64,000 nt of DNA from Ancylobacter mangrovi (GCF_024752355.1 NZ_JANTHZ010000007.1:62001-126000); one strand, 5' to 3'; shown: positions 53,595 through 63,049, counted from the first letter of the stretch. Translations and numbers: made by a program. Notes: a model not told the origin generated them from the sequence alone.

Positions 53595-54760
53595 CAGAAC
53601 GTCCCCAGCGCCGCGAAGCCGTGCACGTCGTCGAAATCGGCGATGATCTTCTTGCCGACAAGGTCCTTCAGCGTCTCCGTCGTGCCCCCGCCGAGCGTGC
53701 CGTAGCGCGCGCCCCGATAGAGGCGCGAGACCGGATATTCATCAGTGAAGCCGTAGCCGCCATGGATCTGGATCGCCTCGCTGGTGACCCGGTTCGACAT
53801 CTCGTTGCAGTACATCTTGGCGAGCGCGGCCATGTAGGGATCGGGGAACGGGTCGGCCGAGGCGCAGGCCCGGTAGAGCATGCCGCGCCCGACCTCGATG
53901 TCCCGGTACATCTCCGCCAGCTTCCAGCGCATACCCTGGAAATCGCCGATGGGCTTGCCGAAGGCGCTGCGTGACCGGAGATACTTCACCGATTCCTCGA
54001 ACGCGCCTTCGGCGAGGCCGAGCGAGATGCTGGGATTGAGGCAGCGCTGCGTATTGAAGGCCGAGAGCAGTTTGCGGAACCCGTCCTCGCGGATGACGAC
54101 GTTCTCCAGTGGCAGCTCGCAATCGTTGAACTGCACCTCGGCGAGGTTCTCACCGCCCATGGTGTGGTAGCGCGCGGTCACCTCCAGCCCCGGCGTGCCG
54201 CGCTCGATCAGCACGCAGCCGATCCCCTCGCGCCCGTGCCGACCGTCTATGCGCGAGAACACGACGAAGGCCGCCGCCTCGTCGACGCGGCTGATGAGCG
54301 TCTTCACGCCGCGCAGCACCACGCGATCGCCGGAGATGGTGACGTTGGTCCGGTAGTTCGCGACGTCCGTGCCCGCATGTGGCTCGGTCATGCAGATGGC
54401 GAGGATCGCGTGGCCGCTGCACACGGCCGGCAGCAGGCGCTGCTTGAAGTGCTCGGGCGCGTAGGTGGCGATGATGCGGGTCTGGGTTCCCACCTCGCCC
54501 AGCACCGCCATCGCCGTCACGTAGCAGCCCTTGGCGATCTCCTCGAGCACCAGCGCGGTGTCGAGCACCGGCAGGCCCATGCCGCCATATTCCTCCGGCA
54601 CCGCCATGCCGAGCACGCCGAGCTCGGCCAGCCTGTGGATGTTCTCCCAGGGAAAGGTGCCGTCCATGTAGCGCTGCGCGCGCGGCTTGAACTCGGCCTG
54701 TGTCACGTCGCGGATCGTCTGCACGATCGCCCGCTGCTCGTCGGTCAGATTGAAGTCCAT
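53594..54760 (-). CDS. Acyl-CoA dehydrogenase family protein, without the usual catalytic glutamate
   Basis: A 388-residue flavoprotein with typical domains: N-terminal helices (MDFNLTDEQRAIVQTIRDV), middle FAD motif MTEPHAGTDVANYRT and C-terminal SAFGKPIGDFQGMRWKLAEMY and QIHGGYGFTDEYPV. The usual base in YEGTxE is replaced by glycine (G358 in LGGGTTE), and the alternative site used by isovaleryl-CoA dehydrogenase is Q238 (FNTQR). GGGT-type relatives exist among branched acyl-CoA dehydrogenases, so it may use another base or act as a reductase. The start at 54760 is chosen; longer frames add 22 residues without homology. Confidence 0.88.
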   Translation of the reverse strand: MDFNLTDEQRAIVQTIRDVTQAEFKPRAQRYMDGTFPWENIHRLAELGVLGMAVPEEYGGMGLPVLDTALVLEEIAKGCYVTAMAVLGEVGTQTRIIATYAPEHFKQRLLPAVCSGHAILAICMTEPHAGTDVANYRTNVTISGDRVVLRGVKTLISRVDEAAAFVVFSRIDGRHGREGIGCVLIERGTPGLEVTARYHTMGGENLAEVQFNDCELPLENVVIREDGFRKLLSAFNTQRCLNPSISLGLAEGAFEESVKYLRSRSAFGKPIGDFQGMRWKLAEMYRDIEVGRGMLYRACASADPFPDPYMAALAKMYCNEMSNRVTSEAIQIHGGYGFTDEYPVSRLYRGARYGTLGGGTTETLKDLVGKKIIADFDDVHGFAALGTF

Positions 54761-54862
54761 CGTCGATTGTCCTCCCGCCCCTCCGGCCCGAAGGCGATGC
54801 CGGCCACGGCGATCCGTGGCCGGCATCGGGCACGGCTCGTCTCCCGTCGCGCGGCCGACGGA

Positions 54863-56470
54863 TCAGAGCTCGCGCAGGGCGTTGAACTGGTCGACATAGC
54901 CGGAGCCGTCGATCCGCACGCCGATCACCGTCGTCCGGCCGGAGCGCAGCGCGGCGCCGATCGCGTCCTGCAGGCCGTTCTCGGTGTCGACCGTGGTGCC
55001 ATCGGCCCCGAAGCCCTGCGCGATCTTCTCCCAGTCGCAGCCGCCGATGCCGACGCCGTGCCGGGGGATGCCCTTGATCTCCTGCTTGACGCGGATCAGG
55101 CCGATCTCCCGGTCGTCGAACACGATGACGATGATGGGCAGGTTCTCGCGCACCGAGGTCTGGAGGTCCGCCACCGCCATCAGGAAGCCGCCGTCGCCGG
55201 TGAACGCCACCACCGGCCGGTCGGGATAGGCGAGCCGGGCGCCGAGCGCGCCGGGCACGGCGTAACCCATCGAGCCGAGGCCGTTGGAGGTGAGGAATTC
55301 ACGCGGGCCGTAGGACTGCCATTTCTGCACAACGAGGAGGCGGCTGGCGCCGGCGTCGCAGGTGGCGACGGTCTCGCGCGGCAGCACGGCGCGCGCCAGC
55401 TCCACCGTGCGCTGCGGCGACAGGCCGGTGCTCGGCGTGTTCAAAGCGTTGGCGACGTCGGTGCGGAAGATGGAGGCAGCCTTCTCGCCCCAGTTGCCGC
55501 CGCTCGACAGCGCCGCGACCTTGCCCAGCAGGGTCTTCAGATTGCCGAGCACCTCGATCTGCGCCGGCACCAGCGCGTCGAGCGAGGGCGTCGAAGACAG
55601 CGCCACGACGGGGATCGTGTAGGGCCACGCCTTGGGTTGCAGCTCGACCGCGTCGAGCCCGACGGCGATGATGAGGTCCGACTCCATGACCAGCTGGCGC
55701 TCGATCAGGCCGCCGATGATGCAGCCCGCGCGCAGCGGATGGTCCTCGGGTATCGCGCCCTTGCACTTGGAGGTGACGAGCACCGGCGCGCCCAGCGCCT
55801 CGGCGAGGCGCACCAGCTCAGCCGACGCCTTGTCCCAGAACACGCCGAGGCCGGCGAGCAGCACCGGCTTCCTTGCCGCGCCGATGCGGTCCATCAGCGG
55901 CTGGAGCGCCTTGGTGTCGGGCTCCGGGCTGAGCAGGTTGGGCGAGACCGGCGGCTCGGCGACCAGCTCGGTCGCGTCCTTCATGGTCTCGCTCTGCGGG
56001 ATGTCGAACTGCACCGGCCCCGGCGCGGGCGCCGTCGCGGTCCGGATGGCCCGGCGCAACTGCTGGCGGATGGTGCGGGCGTCGACCGTGGTGCCCCATT
56101 TCACCAGCGGCGCGTACAGGGCGAGCTGGTCGATGCGCTGGCGCAGCCCCACCTCCTGCGCCGGCTGCGAATAGCGGTCGGTCAGCACGATCAGCGGCGC
56201 GCGGTCGAGCGCGGCATAGGCGACGCCGTTGACCATGTTGGCCGCGCCCGGCCCGCGGGTGGACAGGCACACGCCCGGCGAGCCGGTGATCTCGCCCCAG
56301 GTGGAGGCCAGCATGGCGCCGGCAGTCTCCTGCTTCATCAGGATGAAGCGCATGTCGCGCTGGCGCGCGGCCTCCATCAGCTCGACCGATTCGCCTCCGG
56401 GATGGCCGACGAGAAACGGCGTTCCTACCTCCTTAAAGGCATCGGCCATCACTTCCACCGTTGTCGCCAT
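54863..56470 (-). CDS. Thiamine diphosphate-dependent enzyme (2-oxoacid decarboxylase/acetolactate-synthase family)
   Basis: A 535-residue ThDP enzyme with the three domains of the family. The catalytic glutamate is E48 in LMKQETAGAM. The ThDP/Mg motif is GDGGFLMAVADLQTSVREN (about residue 425) and ends in FDDREIG, where the usual NN is DD. GGGAGA precedes the start. It may decarboxylate a 2-oxoacid to an aldehyde for the adjacent aldehyde dehydrogenase, or perform carboligation. It is not a housekeeping acetolactate synthase, as no small subunit or ilv gene is nearby. Confidence 0.85.
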   Translation of the reverse strand: MATTVEVMADAFKEVGTPFLVGHPGGESVELMEAARQRDMRFILMKQETAGAMLASTWGEITGSPGVCLSTRGPGAANMVNGVAYAALDRAPLIVLTDRYSQPAQEVGLRQRIDQLALYAPLVKWGTTVDARTIRQQLRRAIRTATAPAPGPVQFDIPQSETMKDATELVAEPPVSPNLLSPEPDTKALQPLMDRIGAARKPVLLAGLGVFWDKASAELVRLAEALGAPVLVTSKCKGAIPEDHPLRAGCIIGGLIERQLVMESDLIIAVGLDAVELQPKAWPYTIPVVALSSTPSLDALVPAQIEVLGNLKTLLGKVAALSSGGNWGEKAASIFRTDVANALNTPSTGLSPQRTVELARAVLPRETVATCDAGASRLLVVQKWQSYGPREFLTSNGLGSMGYAVPGALGARLAYPDRPVVAFTGDGGFLMAVADLQTSVRENLPIIVIVFDDREIGLIRVKQEIKGIPRHGVGIGGCDWEKIAQGFGADGTTVDTENGLQDAIGAALRSGRTTVIGVRIDGSGYVDQFNALREL

Positions 56471-56561
56471 GCGTCAGTTCTCCCATTCGATGCCGCGCTT
56501 ACGCGGCTGTTCTGATTGCGGACGTCCGGCCGGGCGAGGGCCGGTCACGCGGCGTTCGAGG

Positions 56562-58001
56562 TCATCCCACGTGCCAGTAGAGGCCCTTGGGCTCCATGTA
56601 GGTGCGCATCCCGGTCTGCCCCTTCTCGCGGCCGAGGCCGCTCTGCTTGAAGCCGCCGAAGGGGGTCGAGATGGAAGTTTCCTTGTAGGTGTTGATCCAC
56701 ACCGTGCCGGCGCGGATCGCCCGCGCGACCCGCCAGGCCTTGGCGAAGTCCCGGGTCCAGATGCCGGCGGCGAGGCCGAACTCGGTATCGTTGGCCTGCG
56801 CCACCAGATCCGCCTCGTCCCGGAACGGGAGGACGACCGCGACCGGGCCGAAGATTTCCTGCTGGGCGACGCGCGCCTCGTTGCCGAGGCCGGCGATCAC
56901 CGTGGCCGGATAGTAGGCGCCGGCGCCGAGTGCGCCTTCGGTCGGGATCGCCCCGCCGGTCAGGACCTTGCCGCCCTCGGCGCGCGCAGCCTCGACGGCG
57001 CTGGCGACATGGTCGCGGTGCTGGAAGCTCACCATCGGCCCGAGGGTGGCGGCCGCATCCTCCGGCGGGCCCATGCTGTAGGCCTGCGTGCTGGCGCAGA
57101 TGGCCTCGAGGAAGGCGTCGTGGATCGACGCCTCGACGAAGATGCGCGAGCCGGCGACGCAGGACTGCCCGCCGCCGGAGAAGATGCCGGAGGCGACGGT
57201 GGTGCGCGCCCGCTCGAGATCGGCATCGGCGAAGACGACGTGAGGCGACTTGCCGCCGAGTTCCAGCACCACCGGCCGCAGCCGCGTGCCGCAGGCCTTT
57301 GCGATCGCCCGGCCGGACGCGGTGCCGCCGGTGAAGCTCACCATGTCGATGTCCGGGTGGTCGACCAGCGCCCGGCCGACATCGGCGGCACCGGTCACGA
57401 CGTTGACCACGCCGGCCGGCAGCCCGGCCTCGATCGCCAGCCGCGCATATTCGAGCGCGACGCGCGGCGTCACTTCGGAAGGCTTCAGCACCACGGTGTT
57501 GCCGGCGGCGAGGATGGGCGCGAGCTTCTGCGCCTCCAGCGTCAGCGGCGAGTTCCACGGCGTGATCGCCGCCACCACGCCGACCGGCTCGTAGACCGTC
57601 ATGGTCACGCTCGGCCCGCGCTGGGTATTCATCTCGCTCTCGAAGGTCTCGCAGACGGCGCCGTAGTAGCGGAACGTCGCCGCCGCGCTCGCGGCCTGGC
57701 TGCGGCACTCGGCGAAGGTCTTGCCGTTGTCCTCCATCTGCACCCGGGCGAGTTCGTCGAGGCGCCCGCCCATCAGCTCGGCGATGCGGAAGAGGTAGGC
57801 CGCGCGCTCGTGGCACTTCAGCCCGCTCCAGGCCGGATCGGCAAGCGCCGCCCGGGCGGCGGCGACCGCGTCGTCGACATCCGCCGCGCCCGCGCCGCCG
57901 ATGCGCGCGACCTCCCGGCCGGTGCTCGGATCGATGGAGGAGAAGGCCTCGCCCGCGCCGGTGCGCCAGCCATTGGCGATCATGAAGGGGTGGATGGTCA
58001 T
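56562..58001 (-). CDS. Aldehyde dehydrogenase of the 2-oxoacid route
   Basis: A 479-residue aldehyde dehydrogenase. Catalytic residues are N150 (PWNSP), K173 (LKPSE), E247 (LELGG) and C281 (GQSCV). It resembles betaine/phenylacetaldehyde-type enzymes more than the one at 3892-5304. The ATG at 58001 has AGGAGGTAAGC before it and replaces a longer frame from 58121. It lies between the ThDP enzyme and D-2-hydroxyacid dehydrogenase, where it would convert an aldehyde from decarboxylation to an acid. Confidence 0.9.
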   Translation of the reverse strand: MTIHPFMIANGWRTGAGEAFSSIDPSTGREVARIGGAGAADVDDAVAAARAALADPAWSGLKCHERAAYLFRIAELMGGRLDELARVQMEDNGKTFAECRSQAASAAATFRYYGAVCETFESEMNTQRGPSVTMTVYEPVGVVAAITPWNSPLTLEAQKLAPILAAGNTVVLKPSEVTPRVALEYARLAIEAGLPAGVVNVVTGAADVGRALVDHPDIDMVSFTGGTASGRAIAKACGTRLRPVVLELGGKSPHVVFADADLERARTTVASGIFSGGGQSCVAGSRIFVEASIHDAFLEAICASTQAYSMGPPEDAAATLGPMVSFQHRDHVASAVEAARAEGGKVLTGGAIPTEGALGAGAYYPATVIAGLGNEARVAQQEIFGPVAVVLPFRDEADLVAQANDTEFGLAAGIWTRDFAKAWRVARAIRAGTVWINTYKETSISTPFGGFKQSGLGREKGQTGMRTYMEPKGLYWHVG

Positions 58002-58044
58002 GCTTACCTCCTGCCGCGTGAGTTGATGGCGTCCCGCAGCGGGC

Positions 58045-59031
58045 TCAGGCGGCCGTCCGGGGCGGCAGGGGAACGAGGTCCTCTTCCGGCAGGTTCTGGC
58101 CGTGCAGGAACCGGCGGGCATTGCCGATCGCCCGGGCGAGGACCGGCGCGAAATTGTCGACCGTTCCGCCCGCGACGTGCGGCGTCACCACCGTCTGGTC
58201 CAGCGTGAGCAGCGGGTTGCCGACCGGCGGCTCGGCCTCGAAGGCGTCGAGCCCGGCGGCGTAGACCCGCCCCTCGACCAGCGCCGCGTGGAGCGCCTTC
58301 TCGTCGACCAGCCCGCCCCGCGCGCAATTGATGAAGATCGCACCCGGCTTCAGCTTCGCGATGCGCGCCGCGTCGAACAGCTTCGCCGTGTCCTTGGTCA
58401 GCGGCAGGTGCAGCGAGAGGATGTCCGCGCGGGCCGTGATCTCGTCCAGCGAGGCATAGGCGACGCCCAGCCCGCGCTCGACACCGGGGTCGGCGCGCAG
58501 CGGGTCGTAATAGAGCAGTTCGGCCCCGAAGCCGGAGAGCAGCCGGGCGACCGCCTTGCCGATGGCGCCGAAGCCGACGATGCCCACGGTCCTGCCGTGG
58601 ATCTGCCGGCTGTTGCCGCGCGCCGCCTCCTTGTCCCAGCCGCCGGCGCGGGTCTGGCGGTCGAGATAGGGCAGGCGCCGGCAGGCGGCGAGCATGAGCA
58701 GCAGCGTGTGCTCGGCGACGGGGATCGAATTGCCCGCCTGCAGCCGCGCCACGGTGATGTCGTGCGCGGCGCAGAAGTCGAGATCGATACGGTCGACGCC
58801 GGCGCCGAGCTTCTGGATGAAGCGCAGCTTCGGCGCTTCGCGCAGCAGCGACGCCGGCATGGGCGCGGCCATGACGAAGGCGATGTCGGCCCTGCCGAGC
58901 GCCCTCGCCTTCTCTTCCGCGCTCTGATCGGCGGCAATACTCAGCGACCAGTCGTCAGGAATGCCGGAAGCAATCATCTCCAGGATCTTGGGATGGAAAG
59001 GATCAATGATCCCAACGACAAGATTTGCCAT
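58045..59031 (-). CDS. D-isomer-specific 2-hydroxyacid dehydrogenase
   Basis: A 328-residue NAD(P)-dependent dehydrogenase. The Rossmann motif is GIVGFGAIGKAVARL, and the catalytic triad is R in CARGGLVDE, E in AFEAEPP and H in TPHVAGGT. It reversibly oxidises a D-2-hydroxyacid to a 2-oxoacid. The ATG at 59031 is used; the upstream extension to 59121 has no family resemblance. Two hairpins (59137-59185) lie upstream, so it may start a separate transcript from the lyase genes. Confidence 0.9.
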   Translation of the reverse strand: MANLVVGIIDPFHPKILEMIASGIPDDWSLSIAADQSAEEKARALGRADIAFVMAAPMPASLLREAPKLRFIQKLGAGVDRIDLDFCAAHDITVARLQAGNSIPVAEHTLLLMLAACRRLPYLDRQTRAGGWDKEAARGNSRQIHGRTVGIVGFGAIGKAVARLLSGFGAELLYYDPLRADPGVERGLGVAYASLDEITARADILSLHLPLTKDTAKLFDAARIAKLKPGAIFINCARGGLVDEKALHAALVEGRVYAAGLDAFEAEPPVGNPLLTLDQTVVTPHVAGGTVDNFAPVLARAIGNARRFLHGQNLPEEDLVPLPPRTAA

Positions 59032-59136
59032 GAAACGCTGCGCCGTCACTTCGTTCGGTGGGCGCAAAGATGAGACTGAAGGTGATAACGGTCCAATCAG
59101 TATGTCGCAGGGGAACATCAACCACGCTTATGGGGA

Positions 59137-59185
59137 GGCGCCGCCAGGCGCCAGTTCCCGCCGCCGCCTCGCTGGCAGGCGGCGG
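59137..59185 (-). terminator. Paired GC-rich hairpins between lyase and dehydrogenase genes
   Basis: CCGCCGCCT (59161-59169) pairs perfectly with AGGCGGCGG (59177-59185) around 7 bases. GGCGCC-GCCA-GGCGCC lies at 59137-59152. Both are 40-90 bp after the lyase stop on the same strand. There is no U-run. They likely weaken readthrough or mark an mRNA end between two parts of the cluster. Confidence 0.45.
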
Positions 59186-59225
59186 TGTGAACGCACTCGA
59201 TAAGGAGAATAAGGGTAGCGCCGCT

Positions 59226-60143
59226 CTAACCGCCGCTCGTCGGCGTCGCATCCGCGCGGGCCGTCATCGCCCGATAGACGGCGGAGGCCGGCTCGCGGCC
59301 GAGCCGGGCATGGACGAAGCGCACCGCTTCGATCAGCTTGGGAAGCGCGACGCCGGTGCGCACGCCCATGCCGTCCAACATATAGACCACGGCCTCGGTC
59401 GCGACATTGCCGCTGGCGCCGCGGGCATAGGGGCAGCCGCCGAGCCCGCCGGCAGAAGCATCGACCACCGACACGCCCTCCTGCAGCGCGCCGTAGATGT
59501 TCGCCAGCGCCTGGCCGTAGGTGTCGTGGAAATGGACCGCCAGCGCCCCGACAGGCAGCTCGCCGGCGACCTCGCGCACCAGTGTGCGTGCCTGCATCGG
59601 CGTGCCGACGCCGATCGTGTCGCCGAGCGAGACCTCGTAGCAGCCCTGCCTGTGCAGGCGGGCGGCCAGCCACACCACCGCGGCGGACGGCACGCGCCCT
59701 TCATAGGGGCAGCCGAGCACGCAGGAGATATAGCCGCGCACGGCGAGCCCCGCTTCGAGCGCCCGCTCGATCACCGGGGCGTAGCGCTCCAGCGAGTCGT
59801 CGACGGAGCAGTTGAGGTTGCGGAGCGAGAACGCTTCCGACGCCGCGACGAAGACCGCGACCTCGCGCGCGCCGGCGGCGATGGCCGCCTCCAGCCCGGT
59901 CAGGTTCGGCACCAGAACCGGCAGGCCCGCGCCGACCCCTGCGAGCCGGCGCAGCACCTCGTCGGTGCCCTGCATCTGCGGCACCCACCGGGGCGACACG
60001 AAGCTGCCGGCCTCGACGGTAGCGAGCCCGGCGTCGAGCAGCTTTTCGATGAAGGCAACCCGGTTCTCTATCGACAGATGCGCGGCCTCGTTCTGCAGCC
60101 CGTCGCGCGGGCCGACCTCGACGATGCGCACGCTGTCCGCCAC
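59226..60143 (-). CDS. Hydroxymethylglutaryl-CoA lyase
   Basis: A 305-residue TIM-barrel lyase. Catalytic residues are R13 and D14 in VEVGPRDGLQNE, metal-binding histidines in VHFHDTYGQALANI, cysteine in GGLGGCPYARGASGN and the following asparagine. SFVSPRWVPQM is the family signature. The start is GTG at 60143, preceded by GGAGGGCTGA, 2 bp after the hydratase stop. It cleaves 3-hydroxy-3-methylglutaryl-CoA to acetyl-CoA and acetoacetate; some homologues cleave citramalyl-CoA instead. Confidence 0.9.
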   Translation of the reverse strand: MADSVRIVEVGPRDGLQNEAAHLSIENRVAFIEKLLDAGLATVEAGSFVSPRWVPQMQGTDEVLRRLAGVGAGLPVLVPNLTGLEAAIAAGAREVAVFVAASEAFSLRNLNCSVDDSLERYAPVIERALEAGLAVRGYISCVLGCPYEGRVPSAAVVWLAARLHRQGCYEVSLGDTIGVGTPMQARTLVREVAGELPVGALAVHFHDTYGQALANIYGALQEGVSVVDASAGGLGGCPYARGASGNVATEAVVYMLDGMGVRTGVALPKLIEAVRFVHARLGREPASAVYRAMTARADATPTSGG

Positions 60144-60145
60144 GC

Positions 60146-60937
60146 TCAGCCCTCCCGGCGCCAGCTGGCCGGCCGCCGCTCGAAGAAGGCGGCCATACCC
60201 TCGGCGGCCTCCGGCCCCTCGCGGATGGTGGCGATCCATTCGGCCGTCAGGGCGAGAAGGGCCTCGTCACGCGGATGGTCCTTCACCGCCGCGACCAGCC
60301 GCTTCGCCTGCGCGCGGGCGCCGGGTGCCGCCGCGGTCAGAAGCGCGACGATCTCCTCGCCGCGCGATGCGAGCCTCTCGCCGGCGACGACCTCGTGGAC
60401 GAGGCCGATGCGCTCCGCTTCGGCGGCGGGGAAGGTCTCGGCGGTCTGGAAAAGGCGGCGTGCCTGCCGGCTGCCGATCGCGTCGATGACATAGGGGCTT
60501 ATGACCGCCGGTATCAGCCCCAGACGCGCCTCTGTGAGGCCGAAGCGCGCCTCCTCGGCGGCTATGGCGATGTCGCAGCAGGCCACCAGCCCGAAGCCGC
60601 CGCCATAGGCCGCGCCATGGACGAGAGCGAGGCTGGTCTTGCGCAGGCCGTCCAGCGTCGCCATCAGCCGGGCGAGCGCCTGCGCGTCGGCGATGTTACC
60701 CGCGCGGTCGCGCGTCGCCGCCTCCCGCATCCAGCCGAGATCGGCGCCGGCACAGAAACTTCGGCCCTCCCCGTCCAGAACAACGATGCTAACGGCGTCG
60801 TCGGCATCGAGCTCAGCGAGTACGCGCGTCAGGCGCTCGATCATCTCCGCGTCGAAGGCGTTGTGCCGTTCCGGCCGCGCCAGCGTGACCCGGGCGACAC
60901 CCATGCTCGGGTGGGAGACGCGCACGCTCTCAGCCAT
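60146..60937 (-). CDS. Enoyl-CoA hydratase, methylglutaconyl-CoA hydratase-like
   Basis: A 263-residue crotonase-family enzyme. The CoA-binding and oxyanion regions HNAFDAEMI and SFCAGADLGWMREA are followed by AAYGGGFGLVACCDIAIA and the catalytic E136 in LTEARLGLIPAVISPYVI. The last block is typical of LiuC-type 3-methylglutaconyl-CoA hydratases. It adds water to give HMG-CoA for the lyase just downstream. Leucine-pathway carboxylase genes, which normally accompany it, are missing. Confidence 0.88.
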   Translation of the reverse strand: MAESVRVSHPSMGVARVTLARPERHNAFDAEMIERLTRVLAELDADDAVSIVVLDGEGRSFCAGADLGWMREAATRDRAGNIADAQALARLMATLDGLRKTSLALVHGAAYGGGFGLVACCDIAIAAEEARFGLTEARLGLIPAVISPYVIDAIGSRQARRLFQTAETFPAAEAERIGLVHEVVAGERLASRGEEIVALLTAAAPGARAQAKRLVAAVKDHPRDEALLALTAEWIATIREGPEAAEGMAAFFERRPASWRREG

Positions 60938-61003
60938 GGCCGCGCCGACGCTCCGCTCCGACGGCGGGGATTGGCCCGACGACGGCCCCGGCCCCGCGCC
61001 CGC

Positions 61004-62503
61004 TCATTCCTCGAACGCCTCCTGCCGGCGGCTGCGGATGGCCGGGATCGCCACCATGATCAGCAATATGGCGGTGATCGCCAGCAGCACGGCGGAGATG
61101 GGCCGGGTTACGAAGACCGAGAAGTCGCCCTTGGAGAGAACCAGCGCGCGCCGGAAGTTCTCCTCGATCATCGGGCCGAGGACGAAGCCGAGCATGAGCG
61201 GCGCCGGCTCGCAGTGGAGCTTGTGCAGCACATAGCCGAACAGCCCGAAGCCGGCGGCGAGATAGATGTCGAAGATCGAGTTCTGCACCGAATAGACGCC
61301 GATACAGCAGAACAGGATGATTGCCGGGAACAGCACCCGGAACGGCACGCTGAGCAGCTTCACCCAGATGCCGACCAGCGGCAGGTTGAGGATGACCAGC
61401 ATCAGGTTGCCGATCCACATCGACGCGATCAGCCCCCAGAACAGCGTCGGGTTGGTCGTCATCACCTGCGGGCCGGGCTGGATGTTGTGCACGATCATGG
61501 CACCAAGCATCAGCGCCATGGTCGCGCTGCCGGGAATGCCAAGCGTGAGCGTGGGAATGAAGGCGGTCTGCGCCGCCGCGTTGTTGGCCGCTTCCGGCCC
61601 GGCGACGCCCTGGATCGCGCCCTTGCCGAAGCGCTCGGGCGTGCGAGAAGTCTTCTTCTCCAGGCTGTAGGCGAAGAAGGAGGCGAGCGAGAGCCCCGCC
61701 CCGGGCAGGACGCCGACGAGCGAGCCGATGGCGCTGCCGCGAAGCACGGCGGGGGCCATGTCCTTGAAGTCCTGCCAGCTCGGCCAGAGCCGGGTGATCG
61801 GACTGCTGAGCGCGTCGCGTATCTCCTTGCGTTCCAGCGAGGTGATGACCTCGCCGAAGGCGAAGATGCCGACCGCGATGACGACGAAGTCGATGCCGTC
61901 CCAGAGCTGCGGCAGCCCGAAGGTGTAGCGCATCGCGCCGGAGGCTACGTCGGTGCCGACCAACCCCAGCAGCAGGCCGAGTACGATCATGCCGATCGAC
62001 TTGATCAGCGGCCCCGATGCGAGCGAGACGGCGCCGACGAGGCCCATCGCCATCAGCGAGAAATACTCGGCCGGGCCGAAGCTGAAGGCGAGCTGCGTCA
62101 GCGGCGCGGCGAAGGCGGCGAGGATGAAGGTGCCGACGCAGCCGGCGAAGAACGAGCCGAGCGCGGCGGTGGCGAGCGCCACCCCCGCCCGCCCCTGCCG
62201 CGCCATCTGGTGGCCGTCGATCACCGTGACGACCGAGGAGGTTTCGCCCGGCAGGTTCACCAGAATGGCGGTGGTGGAGCCGCCATACGCCGCCCCGTAA
62301 TAGATGCCGGCCAGCATGATCAGCGCCTCGAGCGGGTCGAGGCCGAAGGTGAAGGGCAGCAGCATCGAGATCGTCGCCAGCGGGCCGAGGCCCGGAAGCA
62401 CGCCGATCAAAGTGCCGAGCACCGATCCCAGGAACGCATAGAACAGGTTGTTGAAGCTCAGAGCGGTCGAGAAGCCCAGAGCCAGATGGTCGAGCAGTTC
62501 CAT
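61004..62503 (-). CDS. tctA: Tripartite tricarboxylate transporter large permease TctA
   Basis: A 499-residue membrane protein with about twelve hydrophobic segments and the TctA signatures GVLPGLGPLATISMLLPFTFGLDP near the N-terminus and a repeated related block GVLPGAGLSLASF in the second half. AGGA precedes the start. It works with TctB and the periplasmic TctC to import a di- or tricarboxylate by a cation gradient. It lies 9 bp after tctB. Confidence 0.93.
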   Translation of the reverse strand: MELLDHLALGFSTALSFNNLFYAFLGSVLGTLIGVLPGLGPLATISMLLPFTFGLDPLEALIMLAGIYYGAAYGGSTTAILVNLPGETSSVVTVIDGHQMARQGRAGVALATAALGSFFAGCVGTFILAAFAAPLTQLAFSFGPAEYFSLMAMGLVGAVSLASGPLIKSIGMIVLGLLLGLVGTDVASGAMRYTFGLPQLWDGIDFVVIAVGIFAFGEVITSLERKEIRDALSSPITRLWPSWQDFKDMAPAVLRGSAIGSLVGVLPGAGLSLASFFAYSLEKKTSRTPERFGKGAIQGVAGPEAANNAAAQTAFIPTLTLGIPGSATMALMLGAMIVHNIQPGPQVMTTNPTLFWGLIASMWIGNLMLVILNLPLVGIWVKLLSVPFRVLFPAIILFCCIGVYSVQNSIFDIYLAAGFGLFGYVLHKLHCEPAPLMLGFVLGPMIEENFRRALVLSKGDFSVFVTRPISAVLLAITAILLIMVAIPAIRSRRQEAFEE

Positions 62504-62512
62504 GGCGGGTTC

Positions 62513-62986
62513 CTAGAAGGTCGCGAAGGGCGGCCAGATCGTGAACTGCAGATCCAGCAGCCACACGAACAGCGCCAGCGTGAGCGCGAGCAGCACGGCG
62601 GCCGTTGCCAGCGCCACGCGCCAGGAGAAGTCGGGCCCCGCGAAGCTCACCCCGATGACGAGGAACAGCACGGAGACGATCAGTCCGGCATGGGGAAGCA
62701 GGAAACCGAAGGCGACCACGCAGGCGAGCACGGTGAGGAGTCCGCGCATCGACCAGCGTTCCATCGGCTCGGCGGCGACGCGGGAGCGGACGGCGTTGAA
62801 GATGACGACCGCGCCGATGACCGTCAGGATCACCCCCAGCCAGAACGGGAAGTAGCCTGGGCCCATGCGCGCGGCCGTGCCCATGCGATAGCCCGAGGCC
62901 CCGATCGTGAACGCCAGTCCGAGCACGACGTAAAGCAGGCCCGCCCCGACATCCCTGTGGTTGACGGTCTTCATGCGATTGCTCAT
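62513..62986 (-). CDS. tctB: Tripartite tricarboxylate transporter small permease TctB
   Basis: A 157-residue protein with four membrane helices (AGLLYVVLGLAFTIGASGYRM, FWLGVILTVIGAVVIF, LLTVLACVVAFGFLLPHAG, ALATAAVLLALTLALFVWLL), typical of TctB. The ribosome-binding site is weak; a second ATG at 62974 could be used. It sits between tctC and tctA, the classical order. Confidence 0.9.
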   Translation of the reverse strand: MSNRMKTVNHRDVGAGLLYVVLGLAFTIGASGYRMGTAARMGPGYFPFWLGVILTVIGAVVIFNAVRSRVAAEPMERWSMRGLLTVLACVVAFGFLLPHAGLIVSVLFLVIGVSFAGPDFSWRVALATAAVLLALTLALFVWLLDLQFTIWPPFATF

Positions 62987-63049
62987 TCCCGTGGGATACC
63001 GAGGATCGGTCCGGCAGCGGCGCGCCGCGGCTCCGCTGCCGGCTAAGGA

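Noticed and set aside
59032-59225. Clear -35/-10 promoter for the D-2-hydroxyacid dehydrogenase
   Set aside because: Candidate hexamers such as TTGGAC exist but no -10 of acceptable match at proper spacing was found.
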